The position numbers and the translations under genes are program-made. Positions 1 through 10,174 of a stretch of 64,000 nucleotides of DNA are shown in pieces; position 1 is the stretch's first letter, and each line of letters begins with the position of its first letter. The stretch is from Deinandra increscens subsp. villosa (lineage: Eukaryota; Streptophyta; Magnoliopsida; Asterales; Asteraceae), in contig JBCNJP010000006.1 of the NCBI GenBank assembly GCA_039602395.1, positions 52,665,502-52,729,501 on the forward strand, given 5' to 3'. Below the pieces are notes generated by a model. The model did not search any database. It saw only the letters and a list, made by a program, of their open reading frames with translations, and was not told where the DNA came from.

Positions 1-1224
1 AAGACAAGGGGAAGTGCACGTACAAAGATTTTATGGCGTGCAAGCCCCCACTTTACACCAGTGATGCCAATCCGATAGCTTGCCATAGGTGGCTAACTGA
101 TATGGAGGATGTGTTTGAAAGAAGCAAATATGATCAAAAGGATCAGGTGATGTTCGCTACCAGTCAATTACGGACGCGAGCAAAAGATTGGTGGGACATG
201 ATGAAGATTGAAAAAGGAAGGGAAGTGGCGAATGCCATGGATTGGGAGCAATTTAAGGAGCTGTTCGAAACTCACCATAGCCCACAATCGGAGGTGGAAA
301 AGTTGCAAGAAGAGCTCTCTCTGTTTCGACAAAAGAAAGGGCAACCAATTGCGAGGTGATAGGCTTCTTCCTTGATAGGGTGAAGTTTTGTAAAGATGAG
401 TTGCGAACCGAAAGACAGAAAATTCACTGGTTCAATGGTATGTTACACATGGACTTTAGAGAGTTTATAAATGCCTCTAAATGCCAAACACTTGAAGAAT
501 TGATAAATGCGGCCCGTGAAAGAGAGATAGAAATCAAGAGACAAGTTGAAAGGGGTGAAAAGAGGGGGATTGAGAGTAACGCTACGCCTAGCAAGAAACC
601 AAAGGTGGCGGAGACTCCAAAGAAAGCGAGGGTAAGAGTGGTGGGACCTCGGGATGCCCACACTGTGGCCGAATGCATAAAGGTGAATGCTATTTGAAGA
701 CAAAGCCGTGTTATAATTGTGGAAAGACGGGACATGGGTATGCTCAATGCCCTAGTCCTACAAAGTTGTGTTACAATTGTGGCCAATCAGGCCACAAGAA
801 GAGTGAATGCCCGGGGTTGAATCCGGGTGGTAGTTCGAGTGGAGCAAGGGTAGAGATTCCTAAAGCCAGAGGGAGATCTTACCAAATGACCGTGGAAGAA
901 GAAAAGATAGATCCAGGGGTGGTGACAGGTATATTCCTTGTTAATTCCATTCCTGTTCATGTATTATTTGATACGGGTGCGAGTAGGTCGTTTGTTTCAC
1001 TCGACCTTATTCGTCATCCATCATTTGTTACTGATAAGTTGCTTGTACCCTTAGAAGTAGAGATAGCTGATAACAAGAGTGTGGTAGCATTTGATGTATG
1101 TCGTAATTGCAATATTTCTATTGAAGAGGAGGACTATCCGATTGACCTCATACCCATGTTGATGGGGGGGTTCAAGGTAATAGTGGGGATGGATTGGTTA
1201 TCGAAATACCAAGCCCACTTGTAA
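1..1224 (+). pseudogene. Ty3/gypsy gag-protease fragment
   Basis: Remains of a gypsy polyprotein in three frames: gag core at 33-358, gag C-terminal part at 357-690 and zinc knuckles plus protease at 673-1224. The gag core has the usual Trp-rich capsid region (KDWWDMM). Two CX2CX4HX4C zinc knuckles (CYNCGKTGHGYAQC and CYNCGQSGHKKSEC) lie near 710-810, and the aspartic protease follows with an FDTGAS active site near 967 and the downstream [11 protein letters not shown] motif near 1180. The frames are broken by indels near 355 and 670-690. Homology stops just after the protease, where a LINE tail begins, so reverse transcriptase, RNase H and integrase are missing. The window starts inside the element. 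It is a dead fragment; the clade within gypsy cannot be fixed from gag alone. Confidence 0.9.
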
Positions 1225-1372
1225 CAAAAAATAAATAAATGGGGGTTACAAGCTGAGCCAAGGGGGTTTTCTCACTTATGGTGAGTTTCCTCCTGATGGG
1301 GATTGGAGATGATCGGGTAGGTGGGTAATGCCCCCATCAGAGATCCAAATTTGCCGTTTAAAAAAAAAGAAA
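1225..1372 (+). mobile_element. 5'-truncated LINE tail with poly(A)
   Basis: A short non-coding block ends in TTTGCCGTTT followed by an A-rich run at about 1361-1380. The intact LINE later in the window ends in the closely similar ATCGCCGTTC plus poly(A) at 13655-13675. I infer a severely 5'-truncated L1-type insertion into the gypsy fragment. No target-site duplication was resolved. Confidence 0.5.
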
Positions 1373-1384
1373 AAAAAGTAAAAA

Positions 1385-1832
1385 ACTCCATAATCTCTTT
1401 CTTTTTATAATTTCATTTACCGTATCTTGTCTAAACATAATTAACATAGTATTGATTTTTTGGTTGGGTCTGATGGAAGCCCAAAAAGGAAGCCCAGTGA
1501 ATAGATAATGCATAAGCCCACGCTGTTCCTTACGCTTAAAACCCCCTCCTTCACAAAAACTCTGGCTCACGTGCCTCTTGCCTAAAAAACCGCACACTTG
1601 CCTTCACTTTTCTCCATTTTTGTGTTCCCCCTTCCCTTCCATTCCACGCCAATTCCTCTCTCTTCTCATCATTCCTCTCTTCAATGATGCCGTCCGCCAT
1701 CCCGCCACCGCCTCCCGCCACCGCCTCCCGCCAAAACCCTAGACCTAACCACCGCCCTTCTATCTCAACTCTTGCCGGCCTCCCTATCCATCCACTCTTT
1801 CCCCGGGCGGTGGTAGGTGTTGCTTTCCAAGA
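1385..1832 (+). pseudogene. Truncated copy of ARM gene 5' region
   Basis: This stretch is a direct, diverged copy of about 4107-4660, the promoter, leader and first ~45 codons of the ARM-repeat gene downstream. Shared landmarks include the TTTCATTTACCGTATCTTGTC block, the GGAAGCCCA and CCCAGTGAATAGATAATG leader segments and the ATGCCGTCCGCC start (here at 1684). A 13-bp tandem duplication in the proline-rich start region shifts the frame, and homology ends abruptly near 1832 in AT-rich DNA. It cannot encode an ARM protein but retains the whole apparent promoter, so it could still be transcribed as a short non-coding RNA (inference). Confidence 0.85.
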
Positions 1833-2412
1833 TAATAGTTTTATTGCATATATATTATATTCTTTTAAAATAATATATTTCTTTTAAAATAATATTTAAT
1901 TGCATATACTTTAATATATTAATATAATGCTTATAATACTTTATTCATAATAATATTTTAATTAAATTTTATGCATGTAATATAAAATATTTAATTTTAT
2001 AATTTTTTTTACTTTAGTTGAGTTTAAATTCAAATTTACCAAGTATTTCATTTTAATATAATAAACAAAATCCTTATTTTCTATGACTAGATGGGGGTCT
2101 AATAATGAAAAACGATGTTACCCACGAAACGTAACGACCGCGGGCCGTACGAGTAACCAAGACTCTCCGTGTTGCGCATCCATCGCAGAGGAAACCCATC
2201 GTCTAAATGCCCACTGTCGTAAAACCTCTGAACCACCTATAATTACTAAGAAATTTTTCTATAGATATAAAAATACATAAATGCCATAAATTATAATTGT
2301 ATTTATAGTTTTTTTTAAAAGTAGTCGTGTAATACAAGAAAATAAAAAACTAGTATTTTATATTTTAGTATTTTATATTTTAATTAAAGGTCTATCACTT
2401 TATATAACTTAA
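1833..2412. other. AT-rich intergenic DNA, no gene
   Basis: Very AT-rich sequence apart from a GC-richer island at about 2100-2240 that includes an ACCGCGGGCCGTACGAGT stretch. The short open frames have no recognisable domains. I see no gene. Confidence 0.6.
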
Positions 2413-2984
2413 CTAGGTTAGTAACCCGTGTATTACACATGCTGGGTTCATAATATTAAATATGACGGTTAAAATAATAAAATTTATTATGTTTGACAAA
2501 TTGTTGATTAGTTTTCTTAAAATGATCAAATTATCGAGTAAATTTATCGAATTCACATTGAGTTTTTCAATCTTTTTTAAGTGAAAATTTAGTTTTGACA
2601 AAATTGGTAATTATACTTAATTGATAAATGATAATAATCTTATAAATTGATACTTGAATATGGTTTTGACATGTGACAATGCTGATGTAAACCTCTTAGA
2701 AATGGGACATGTAACACCCATTTTATTGCTTTATTATGATTAATTAAAGATAAGAAATTGAAATTTGAATTCCAATACTATATGTCAAACAAGCATCCTA
2801 TAAAATAAAGGGAAATTTTTATTCTATTAATAAATCAAACCTTTATAGAACGTAGAACAAGATACACTCGAGAGATGATGATCTTTGGGATGTTACTCGT
2901 AATAATATTATATATTGTTATACTAGTTGTATTTTAAATAGATAAGATCTTATTATTATGTAATTATTTATTTACTAGAATAGA
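2413..2984 (-). mobile_element. Probable short Helitron, 3' end at 2413
   Basis: Read on the minus strand, a Helitron-type 3' terminus lies here: a GTGTAATACAC hairpin core, then GGGTTACTAACCTAG ending in CTAG (2413-2416) with the expected T on the minus strand (A at 2412 on the plus strand). The 5' end is uncertain; minus-strand TC dinucleotides with the expected A/T flank occur at 2942 and 2984. There is no coding capacity, so it would be non-autonomous. Confidence 0.4.
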
Positions 2985-3000
2985 TGTTAAATATATATAA

Positions 3001-3811
3001 TCTTTCATTCTAATAAAGCAATAACTTGAGTGTCACATGTCATTTTTCTAGGGTCTCCACTTAAGCGTTATCCACTTGTCAACACCACATTCAATTTCAA
3101 ATTTTCTTCATTTAAGAATTAAAATTTTCTTCATTTAGGAATTAAAATTTTCTAAATTTGATATTTCAACTTTCTAAATCTAAAATTTAACATTACATTT
3201 AATTAAAATTAATTATAAATAGTTATTAATATTCATTAACTATATATCTACATAAATTATTTATTAACTAACTTATAAATTTACATAAATCATTTGAATT
3301 TTCTATTATTAAGAGATGTAACACTCAATTTCTGAATTTTTAATAATAGCTACTAATATTTATTAATTAAAAAATATTATATATTAGGGTGGTTGATTTA
3401 TTCAATTAAAATATTAAAATGTCAAACACCCTTTTATATTCTGAAAAATAACTTTTACGAGTTCAATTATCATCTTCAACATGTTTAATTTATCATTTAA
3501 CATTCTCTGAAAATTCAAGTATTTCTAAATAATTATCTTTTATTATTGTAATTCTCAATACCACTTTAAATTAACCATTTAACAATTTATTTTCCAACTG
3601 CGATATACGGAATACTCTAATTTACTACTCTAATTTACTATATTCTATTAAAATGTACTTTCTACTTAACTACTATAAAATAACTATTGGATATGAACTC
3701 ACAATTATATCATTCATAATTTTTAAATCATGTATCAATTTTTATTTTTTATAGTTATCTCATATTATGAATATTTGTTCAACCCGTGTATTACACGGGT
3801 TACTAACCTAG
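3001..3811 (+). mobile_element. Probable non-autonomous Helitron
   Basis: The element begins with TC at 3001 after an A (3000). It ends in a perfect hairpin, ACCCGTGTATTACACGGGT, at 3782-3800 followed by TACTAAC and CTAG at 3808-3811, with T at 3812. This matches the Helitron rule of A|TC...hairpin...CTRR|T. The interior is AT-rich and non-coding. Its 3' end matches that of the minus-strand element ending at 2413, so the two look like relatives placed head to head. Confidence 0.55.
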
Positions 3812-4091
3812 TTACATAATAAAGAGAGATCCTATCTATTTACAATAGAAAATATTATAACAAATATATAATATTATTAGCTCGAAATACATGGAGGAAG
3901 ATTTTGCTTAGAATTTTTTGGACTTGATCTTCTCATGTTATTTTTATTGGGATTCAAAGCATCGGGAGTTCAATGTTTATGAAGAGGCATCCGCAAATAC
4001 AACTAAGGATTATTGTTTTCCTTCGCAGTTTAACACTTCTCGAACCTTCCACCCCGAGCTCGATGATTGGGTCGAAAATACGTTTGGGAAT

Positions 4092-4213
4092 AACAACATT
4101 ATTAGCTCATAATCGCTTTCTTTTTATAATTTCATTTACCGTATCTTGTCAAAACAACATTATTAGCTCATAATCGTTTTCTTTTTATAATTTCATTTAC
4201 CGTATGACCGTAT
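4092..4213 (+). repeat. 61-bp tandem duplication in promoter
   Basis: Two copies of a 61-bp unit beginning AACAACATTATTAGCTCATA start at 4092 and 4153. The truncated gene copy at 1385 has only one unit, so the duplication is probably later than, or was lost from, that copy. It lies 320-440 bp upstream of the ARM gene start codon. Confidence 0.75.
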
Positions 4214-4533
4214 CTTGTCAAAACATAATTAACGTATGGCTCTATGTAAATGTATATTTATCACATTTACTCTAACCAGATCTTAGTGTGTTGGTTTTTT
4301 TATTGGGTCTAAGGGAAGCCCAAAAAAGGAAGAAGCCCAGTGAATAGATAATGGATAAGCCCACGCGTTCCTAACGCTTAGGTTGAGGACTGGTTGATCT
4401 CTTGCACACGCGCACACGCGCCTCCTGCTTAAAACCCCACACATGCCTTTACTTTTCTCCATTTTTTTTGTTCCCCCTTCCCTTCCATTCCACGCCAATT
4501 CCTCCCTCTTTCTCATCATTCCTCTCTTCAACG

Positions 4534-6222
4534 ATGCCGTCCGCCGTCCCGCCACCGCCTCCCGCCGAAACCCTAGACCTGACCACCACCCTTCTATCTC
4601 AACTCCTGCCGGCCTCCCTATCCATCCACTCTTTCCCCGGCCGGTGGCAGGTGTTGCGTTCCAAACTCGCTACCCTCAAATCTCTCCTCTCCGAACTCTC
4701 TTATCTCCCTCACTGGTCGGAAAACCAGCTCTTATCGACGCTACTACCCAACCTCCTCTCCACCCTCCGCCGCATCCAAACCTTATGCGACCGGTGCACC
4801 GATCCCGCCTACACCGCCGGCAAGCTTCTGATGCAGAGTGATCTCGATATGGCCGCCGGATGGCTCTCCAATCACCTCAACGACCTCGATTTGCTGCTCC
4901 GCTCCGGCGTCCTTCGTCAGTCTAACGCGATTGTTCTCTCTCACCCCGCCCCTGGATCTGCGAAAGAGGATTTGAGTTTGTTTATTCGAGACGTGTTCAC
5001 GAGGTTGCAGATCGGAGGGGTGGAGTTTAAGAGGAAGGCGTTGGAATCGCTTATTCAGTTGCTGGTTGAGGACGAGAAGGCCGCGACGTTAGTTGCGAAG
5101 GAAGGTAATATCGGTTATTTAATTAATCTGTTTGATGTGAATGCTCATCGTGAACAATCGGTCACGGCGATATCAATCCTTGCGTGTGCGAGCGATCAGT
5201 CTCGAAAAACGGTTTTCGAGGAGGGCGGATTGGGGCCTCTGCTGAGAATCGTTGAATCCGGATCGTTTCAGTTGAAGGAAAAGGCGTCCATGGCCGTTGA
5301 GGCAATAACCGCCGATCATGATAACGCATGGGCGATTTCAGCTTACGGCGGTGTTCCGGTACTTCTAGATGTGTGCAGGTCTGGATCGTTAACAGCGCAA
5401 TCTCACGCAATTGGCGCTATCAGAAACGTGGCTTCCGTTGAAGATATTCGCATCTCGATAACCGAAGAAGCCGGCGTTCCGGTGATAGTCGGACTACTGG
5501 TTTCAGGTTCTGCTGCCGCGAAAGGGAAGGCGGCCAATTGCATCGGAATCCTCGCATCATCGAGTGAGTATTTTAGGGCTATGATAATACAAGAGAAAGG
5601 TTTGCAAAAACTTTTACAACTGCTTCACCAATCTTCAAATCCAGACACGCTAGAACACGTTTTACGCGCAATTCACTCTCTCTCATCCTCAGATTCCGTT
5701 TGCCGGTTGTTATCTTCTTCATCTATGTTCATAACACAAATCGCCGGACTTATCATGCAAGGGAATTTCACTCTCCAGCAAATCTCAGTCTCCATATTAT
5801 CTAATTTGTCAATAAACGATGGTAACAAGCGTGCAATTGCTGGATGTATGGGATCTATAATAAAACTAATGGAATTCGCCAAACCAGCAGGTTTACAAGA
5901 ATCGGCTTTGAAAGCGTTAATTTCTTTGCTAACTGTGAAACTTAATCGGAAGGAATTCGTGAAGGATGAGAAGAACATGATGAGATTGATCCAGATGTTG
6001 GATCCAATGAACGAATCGGTTCCGAAGAAACTCTCGGTGGCGATTGTCTATGCATTGATGACCGGAGGAAGCAACGGCTGCCGGAAAAGGCTGGTGGACG
6101 CCGGTGCTCAAGGCTGTTTACAGCGGCTGAGTGAAATGGAGGTCGCCGGAGCTAAAAAAGCGTTGCAGAGACTTTCCGGCAACCGTCTAAAGAATATATT
6201 CAGCCGGACATGGAGGGAATAA
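4534..6222 (+). CDS. ARM-repeat protein, vacuolar protein 8-like
   Basis: An intronless gene for a 562-residue protein. I chose ATG 4534 (MPSAVPPPPPAETLD) rather than the in-frame ATG at 4402. The 44 residues before it come from the pyrimidine-rich leader, and that ATG lacks a counterpart in the diverged promoter copy near 1550. After a Pro-rich start, a helical N-terminal region (about residues 15-115) precedes a solenoid of armadillo repeats (about 135-555) with repeated motifs such as GNIGYLINLF, GGLGPLLRIV, GGVPVLLDV and AGVPVIVGLL. No U-box or other catalytic domain is seen, so it resembles the plant ARM-only family often labelled vacuolar protein 8-like rather than the PUB E3 ligases. 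The role is probably protein binding; the partner is unknown. Codons are intact throughout. Confidence 0.9.
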   Translation: MPSAVPPPPPAETLDLTTTLLSQLLPASLSIHSFPGRWQVLRSKLATLKSLLSELSYLPHWSENQLLSTLLPNLLSTLRRIQTLCDRCTDPAYTAGKLLMQSDLDMAAGWLSNHLNDLDLLLRSGVLRQSNAIVLSHPAPGSAKEDLSLFIRDVFTRLQIGGVEFKRKALESLIQLLVEDEKAATLVAKEGNIGYLINLFDVNAHREQSVTAISILACASDQSRKTVFEEGGLGPLLRIVESGSFQLKEKASMAVEAITADHDNAWAISAYGGVPVLLDVCRSGSLTAQSHAIGAIRNVASVEDIRISITEEAGVPVIVGLLVSGSAAAKGKAANCIGILASSSEYFRAMIIQEKGLQKLLQLLHQSSNPDTLEHVLRAIHSLSSSDSVCRLLSSSSMFITQIAGLIMQGNFTLQQISVSILSNLSINDGNKRAIAGCMGSIIKLMEFAKPAGLQESALKALISLLTVKLNRKEFVKDEKNMMRLIQMLDPMNESVPKKLSVAIVYALMTGGSNGCRKRLVDAGAQGCLQRLSEMEVAGAKKALQRLSGNRLKNIFSRTWRE

Positions 6223-6785
6223 AAGTAAAGTCCACTAATACCCGCCAAGATAAAAGGTAAATTCTTTTTTTAAGTTAAGAAATTATTTAAACTCCACGTG
6301 TTAATTGTGCACATTTGCCACGTAGCTAAGTGTGCTTATTTACCCGGCTCATGTAAGCATATTTCAGGCTTACGTGGATATTTGAATTGACGAAATTAGC
6401 CTTTGTGGTGACCGCTTGGTTTCTGAAGCATTTAATGTAATTGTGAAACCCTACAAAAAGCCAATTGGGAACATCCATCACGTGGTGGGGACGTGTATAA
6501 TAATCATCTATGTGCTTTCACATGACTCATTAGTCATTTCGTTAACTGAACCCGTGAAGTTAGATTTCGTGATCTGAATAAAACCGAAATAATTTGCTAA
6601 ACTAACAAATAAAGAACGACCACCAATGCATGTGTTACAATCTGCTATTGCATAAAACACCACCAAGAATTTTATAAAAATAATTGCAAATTCTTAAATT
6701 ATGACTCTTTTTTCTAAAAAAAAGATGGCTAACTCAAACATCCTTTAATTGGGACTTGAATATTTCATCTTTAAGGATCAACATT
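6223..6785. other. ARM gene 3' flank, no gene
   Basis: This is the 3' flank of the ARM gene, including its presumed 3'UTR and polyadenylation region. No further ORF, RNA gene or clear transposon was recognised. Confidence 0.5.
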
Positions 6786-6787
6786 CT

Positions 6788-6985
6788 TTTATTTTTTTTA
6801 GCGGCCAACAAATGCCTAGAAAAACCTAGGAATATATACCCTAGTTGAGCTAGGGAAAATCCACATGCACAAAGGGTCAAGTGGTAAAACCTGGGTGCTC
6901 AGAGATCGAACTTGTGATCTCTCACTCTCAAGTCTTCTCTCATCACTATTAACTACTCAGACAAGTCCTTGTGGTTAGGGAGTAA
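6788..6985 (-). mobile_element. tRNA-derived SINE
   Basis: Read on the minus strand, an A-box-like TGTCTGAGTAGTTAAT (near 6960) and a B-box-like AAGTTCGATCTC (near 6910) are spaced as in a class II tRNA. They are followed by a ~110-bp tail region and an A-rich 3' end (T-run at 6788-6799 on the plus strand). AACATT occurs on both sides (near 6780 and 6984), a possible short target duplication. The family was not identified. Confidence 0.5.
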
Positions 6986-9129
6986 CATTTGACATGTGAT
7001 AGCGTTAGGTCATAAGCCCGTTGATAATTATGGCTTTAAAAAAAATTAGACCCACTATATTCTAAGGGTGGTGGTAAGTGTGAAAGGTTATGGATTCAAA
7101 TAATAGAAGATGCATGTTGAGTGATTTTCTCCTAAGAAATGATAGGTCTTATCTATTAAAAAAACTAAAAACATATTTTCTTTATGTGCATATACAATTC
7201 TATTAGTTATTAAATTTAAAGTTCTTTTGGCCTTGCAGGAAGCTTGGTTTGGACTGATCTAACTTCTGATCTTGCTAAAGAAGCCAACTACCAAAACATC
7301 TTGGTAACAATCTACTTTTTTATTATAAAAAATCCCTAAAATGGATTTTTTTTATCATACGAAAAAAAAAAACTACATAACAACGGTGTGGATGCGGTTT
7401 TTAGGGAGTATCCTCGTTTTTTCTTGTTTTTTTTAGTGATTTTTTTTTTTTTTTTTTGAATATACAATAGGTAGAGGCTCTTGTTTTTAGTTAGAAAGTG
7501 TGAATGTCAAAACTTGTGATTGAGTTTGTTTTATATAATACTTACTTTCATATCTATGATTCTTGCCGGGTGTCATCTCTTTTACTTTACAATAACTTTA
7601 GTTTTGCGGGTACAACCCATGAATAATGCTGCTTCAAGTTAATTGGTCCGGGTTATACTCACGGGCAGGAGTAGTTGGAATTGACATAAAGATGTTTGGG
7701 TGGGGGTGTGTTTTTTAGGATTTTTGATGGGTCTTTTTCATGAGTATTAGTGTCAGGAAAACAAGACTAAATCTTAGTCGTGATCTTTTCTTGGAGTTTA
7801 TCCATTCATTCACAAACAGAAACAATGATTATGCATCATCCATCATGTTGAGAACCCGTGAATGTGTTTCTTAATTACAAAGAAACTGGAAATGAAAAAA
7901 AGAAAGACAAGTGAGGAAGAAACGGCGTAATTAAAGGAGTAATTAGGGTTTTTATGGGCCATTAATCTTTAATTATTGTGTTTGCTTTTTCATCTTTTGA
8001 TAATTCTATTTGTGACTTCTATTTCGGCTGTAGAGTTTATCATCATCATCAATTACATCTTCTAACGGTATATAACTGTTTTTTTTTATCAAATTAATCA
8101 CATAAAAATTATCTTATAATATCTATCAATAAAAAGCATCAAACACGGGTGTTCCACCTAGTCTTGGGGTGGTGATTGTGGCACCTAGTTGATACACAAA
8201 ATAATAAAGGTAAGGTGGGGGTGGGGGTCCAGAGAGTCAGGTTTCCTTCAAAGCAACTGCATCTTCAAGCTGTAAAGCCACTCACACCCACTCTGGCCTA
8301 TGGCCCCTTGCTTCATCACAAATAATACCATTCATTTAGTTAAAGTTAAATTTGTATTTTTCACAAGAATTTATGTGATTAAAGTTGTACGTATTATGAT
8401 TTTCACCTGTTTCTTTGTTTGCTTTTTGTCTACCCCTCCCTCGAGGTCATTGATGTAATTAAAATACAATTCTATATAAGTTCTATATACGACTCAATCT
8501 ACAAAAGAAAAAAAAAAGGTGTAAATAGGAATAAGATTCTGCCAATTATTGAGTTCAAAGGCGTTTTGTTTGTATTCTATGTTCTTTAAACAAATGCCTG
8601 CACAATAGTGCACATACTCTTGTCATTGGAGTTCACTTTCCCTTTTACATAATTCATTTGTGTTTGAATGTATGGTGTAGATCATATAAACCTGCACAAT
8701 GGTGCACATACTCTTGTCATTGGAGTTCATTTTTCCCTTTACATTAGACAATTTGACTCAAAACGCGACCTAAGCACGACACGATTTTAAATGGCTTCCA
8801 CATGACTCGGACGAATATATATATACGGCCCTGTTTGGGTTCAAAAAACTAAACCTGTCTACCCGAAACTTATTAATCTGCCAATCTCACATTAATGACC
8901 CGCTATTCGTTTCAATATATATACTATCAAGCCACGATGAAGCTAGTTTATTATTATGTAGATGGATTTACATGTTTAGTTGCTTAGGGTGGACGAACCC
9001 TCAAACTGGTTGTTGTGATCCCTGGACCACCGATCCACAAACAAATTGTTCTTCATCAACAACCCCTCAATATTCACATCATCCACCGATAATCGATGGA
9101 CCACTTCGTGAGCCCTTATTTAATGAACA
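6986..9129. other. Intergenic DNA, no gene
   Basis: AT-rich sequence with T-runs (7438-7458), a G-rich stretch (8213-8230) and one direct repeat listed separately. No coding sequence is supported. A weak second SINE-like segment near 7060-7165 is not called. Confidence 0.5.
8595..8748 (+). repeat. Direct repeat of ~58 bp
   Basis: The segment beginning CCTGCACAATAGTGCACATA at about 8597 recurs at about 8691 with few changes, through CTCTTGTCATTGGAGTTCA and a pyrimidine-rich end. The copies are 94 bp apart. Each contains the near-palindrome TGCACAATGGTGCA. No function is apparent. Confidence 0.75.
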
Positions 9130-9630
9130 CTAGTTAGTGCCCCGGGTAAATACCCAGGGATGTGATATAAAAAGAATTAAACGAAGTAAAAGATTAAAGC
9201 TTTTTTTCTAACTATTAAATGATCAATCGAATTAGAGTTCAAATTCATCAATGGTGGGTTTAGAAAGTCGCGACTTTGTTTTTTGATTCGTTCACAATCA
9301 TTCGTTGATCAAAACCTAAGCAATATAGATCTAGTTTTGTTAGGTTTTCTTTCACGAACCCAAAGCAATTTACGGATCAAATTTTTACTGAGGAATGAAG
9401 GAGATATGATGAATCAAAGTTATGATATTGTAAAACAAATATGAATTATTTTTGTATGGAAATAATTTTAATTTTTTATTTTTAATTATAAGGTCTTTCC
9501 TTTTTGTAAATACAATTTAATTTTTTAATTCAAAAATCTATAAAAATAACACATAAGCTAATCTTATGTGGCATACCTTAAATTGTGCCACCTAGACATA
9601 AAAACTTGTGTTTATTATATAGTATATAGA
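9130..9630 (-). mobile_element. Non-autonomous Helitron, ~500 bp
   Basis: On the minus strand the element starts TCTATATACTATATAATAAA (9611-9630), a typical plant Helitron 5' end. It finishes with a GC-rich hairpin (CCCTGGGTATTTACCCGGGG, near 9139-9158), GCACTAA and CTAG (9130-9133). Flanking bases are A at 9129 and T at 9631, which agrees with insertion between A and T. There is no coding content. The LINE begins close to its 5' end. Confidence 0.65.
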
Positions 9631-9709
9631 TATATAGATAGATTGGACGCATAGAATACACAATCTTTTAAAATCCAGCGAGACCACCCACCTCACCTGG
9701 TTTGCCTAA

Positions 9710-10174
9710 CCAATCAACATTGGGCCTCAGCCTGTTCCCACTTCACATGGGCCTGATAACCCTGTTATTGGACTTTGTCATAAAAGGGGCAGATCGTCTA
9801 GCCCAATCTCCTCCCCGGAGAGTTGTGGGCCACTAGATTTAATTAAGGAGGGTGAATTGGCAGTTGCCTCAAGTTCTTCGTCGATGGAGGAGAGCCTTAA
9901 CCTAAATATGCCCCCTTCGAGAAAATTAAAAGGAAAAGAGGTGAAAAGGAGAAAAAAACTTGGTCCGGTGGCTGCGACTGCGGCACCCACGTCTGATCCT
10001 GATGTTCCGGCTGGGGAGAAGGTTTTTACGTCACAAGATCTGCGTGATATTGCCTTGGCTGATGAGGTCTTAGACACCATCCGAATCAATGCTTGTGTTG
10101 GCATCGATTTGGGAGGCTTTCAAGAAGATGTTTCTAAGGTGGTCATGGGAAGTGGTGTGGATAAGAAGTTTTAG
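9710..10174 (+). CDS. LINE ORF1 C-terminal remnant
   Basis: An open frame from just after a stop at 9707 to TAG at 10172-10174. The start is not real; the usual N-terminal RNA-binding part of plant LINE ORF1 is missing. What remains is a low-complexity linker with a Ser-rich run (SSSSSMEES), a basic patch (KLKGKEVKRRKK) that could bind nucleic acid, and a C-terminal tail. The stop codon is directly followed by the ATG of ORF2 with no spacer, and this adjacency identifies it as ORF1. No zinc knuckle is left in the surviving part. Confidence 0.65.
   Translation, partial: PINIGPQPVPTSHGPDNPVIGLCHKRGRSSSPISSPESCGPLDLIKEGELAVASSSSSMEESLNLNMPPSRKLKGKEVKRRKKLGPVAATAAPTSDPDVPAGEKVFTSQDLRDIALADEVLDTIRINACVGIDLGGFQEDVSKVVMGSGVDKKF

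Noticed and set aside
4402..4533. In-frame upstream extension of the ARM protein (44 residues)
   Set aside because: Composition matches a CT-rich 5' leader, and the upstream ATG is not present in the duplicated promoter copy; ATG 4534 is shared and sits at the start of the conserved coding part.
7055..7165. Possible second SINE (GGTGGTAAGTG with GGTTATGGATTCAAAT)
   Set aside because: Boxes are weak, the A tail is short and no target duplication was seen.
8140..8165. Helitron-like end CACGGGTGTTCCACCTAGT
   Set aside because: It ends in CTAG|T, but there is no hairpin before it and no matching 5' TC terminus nearby.
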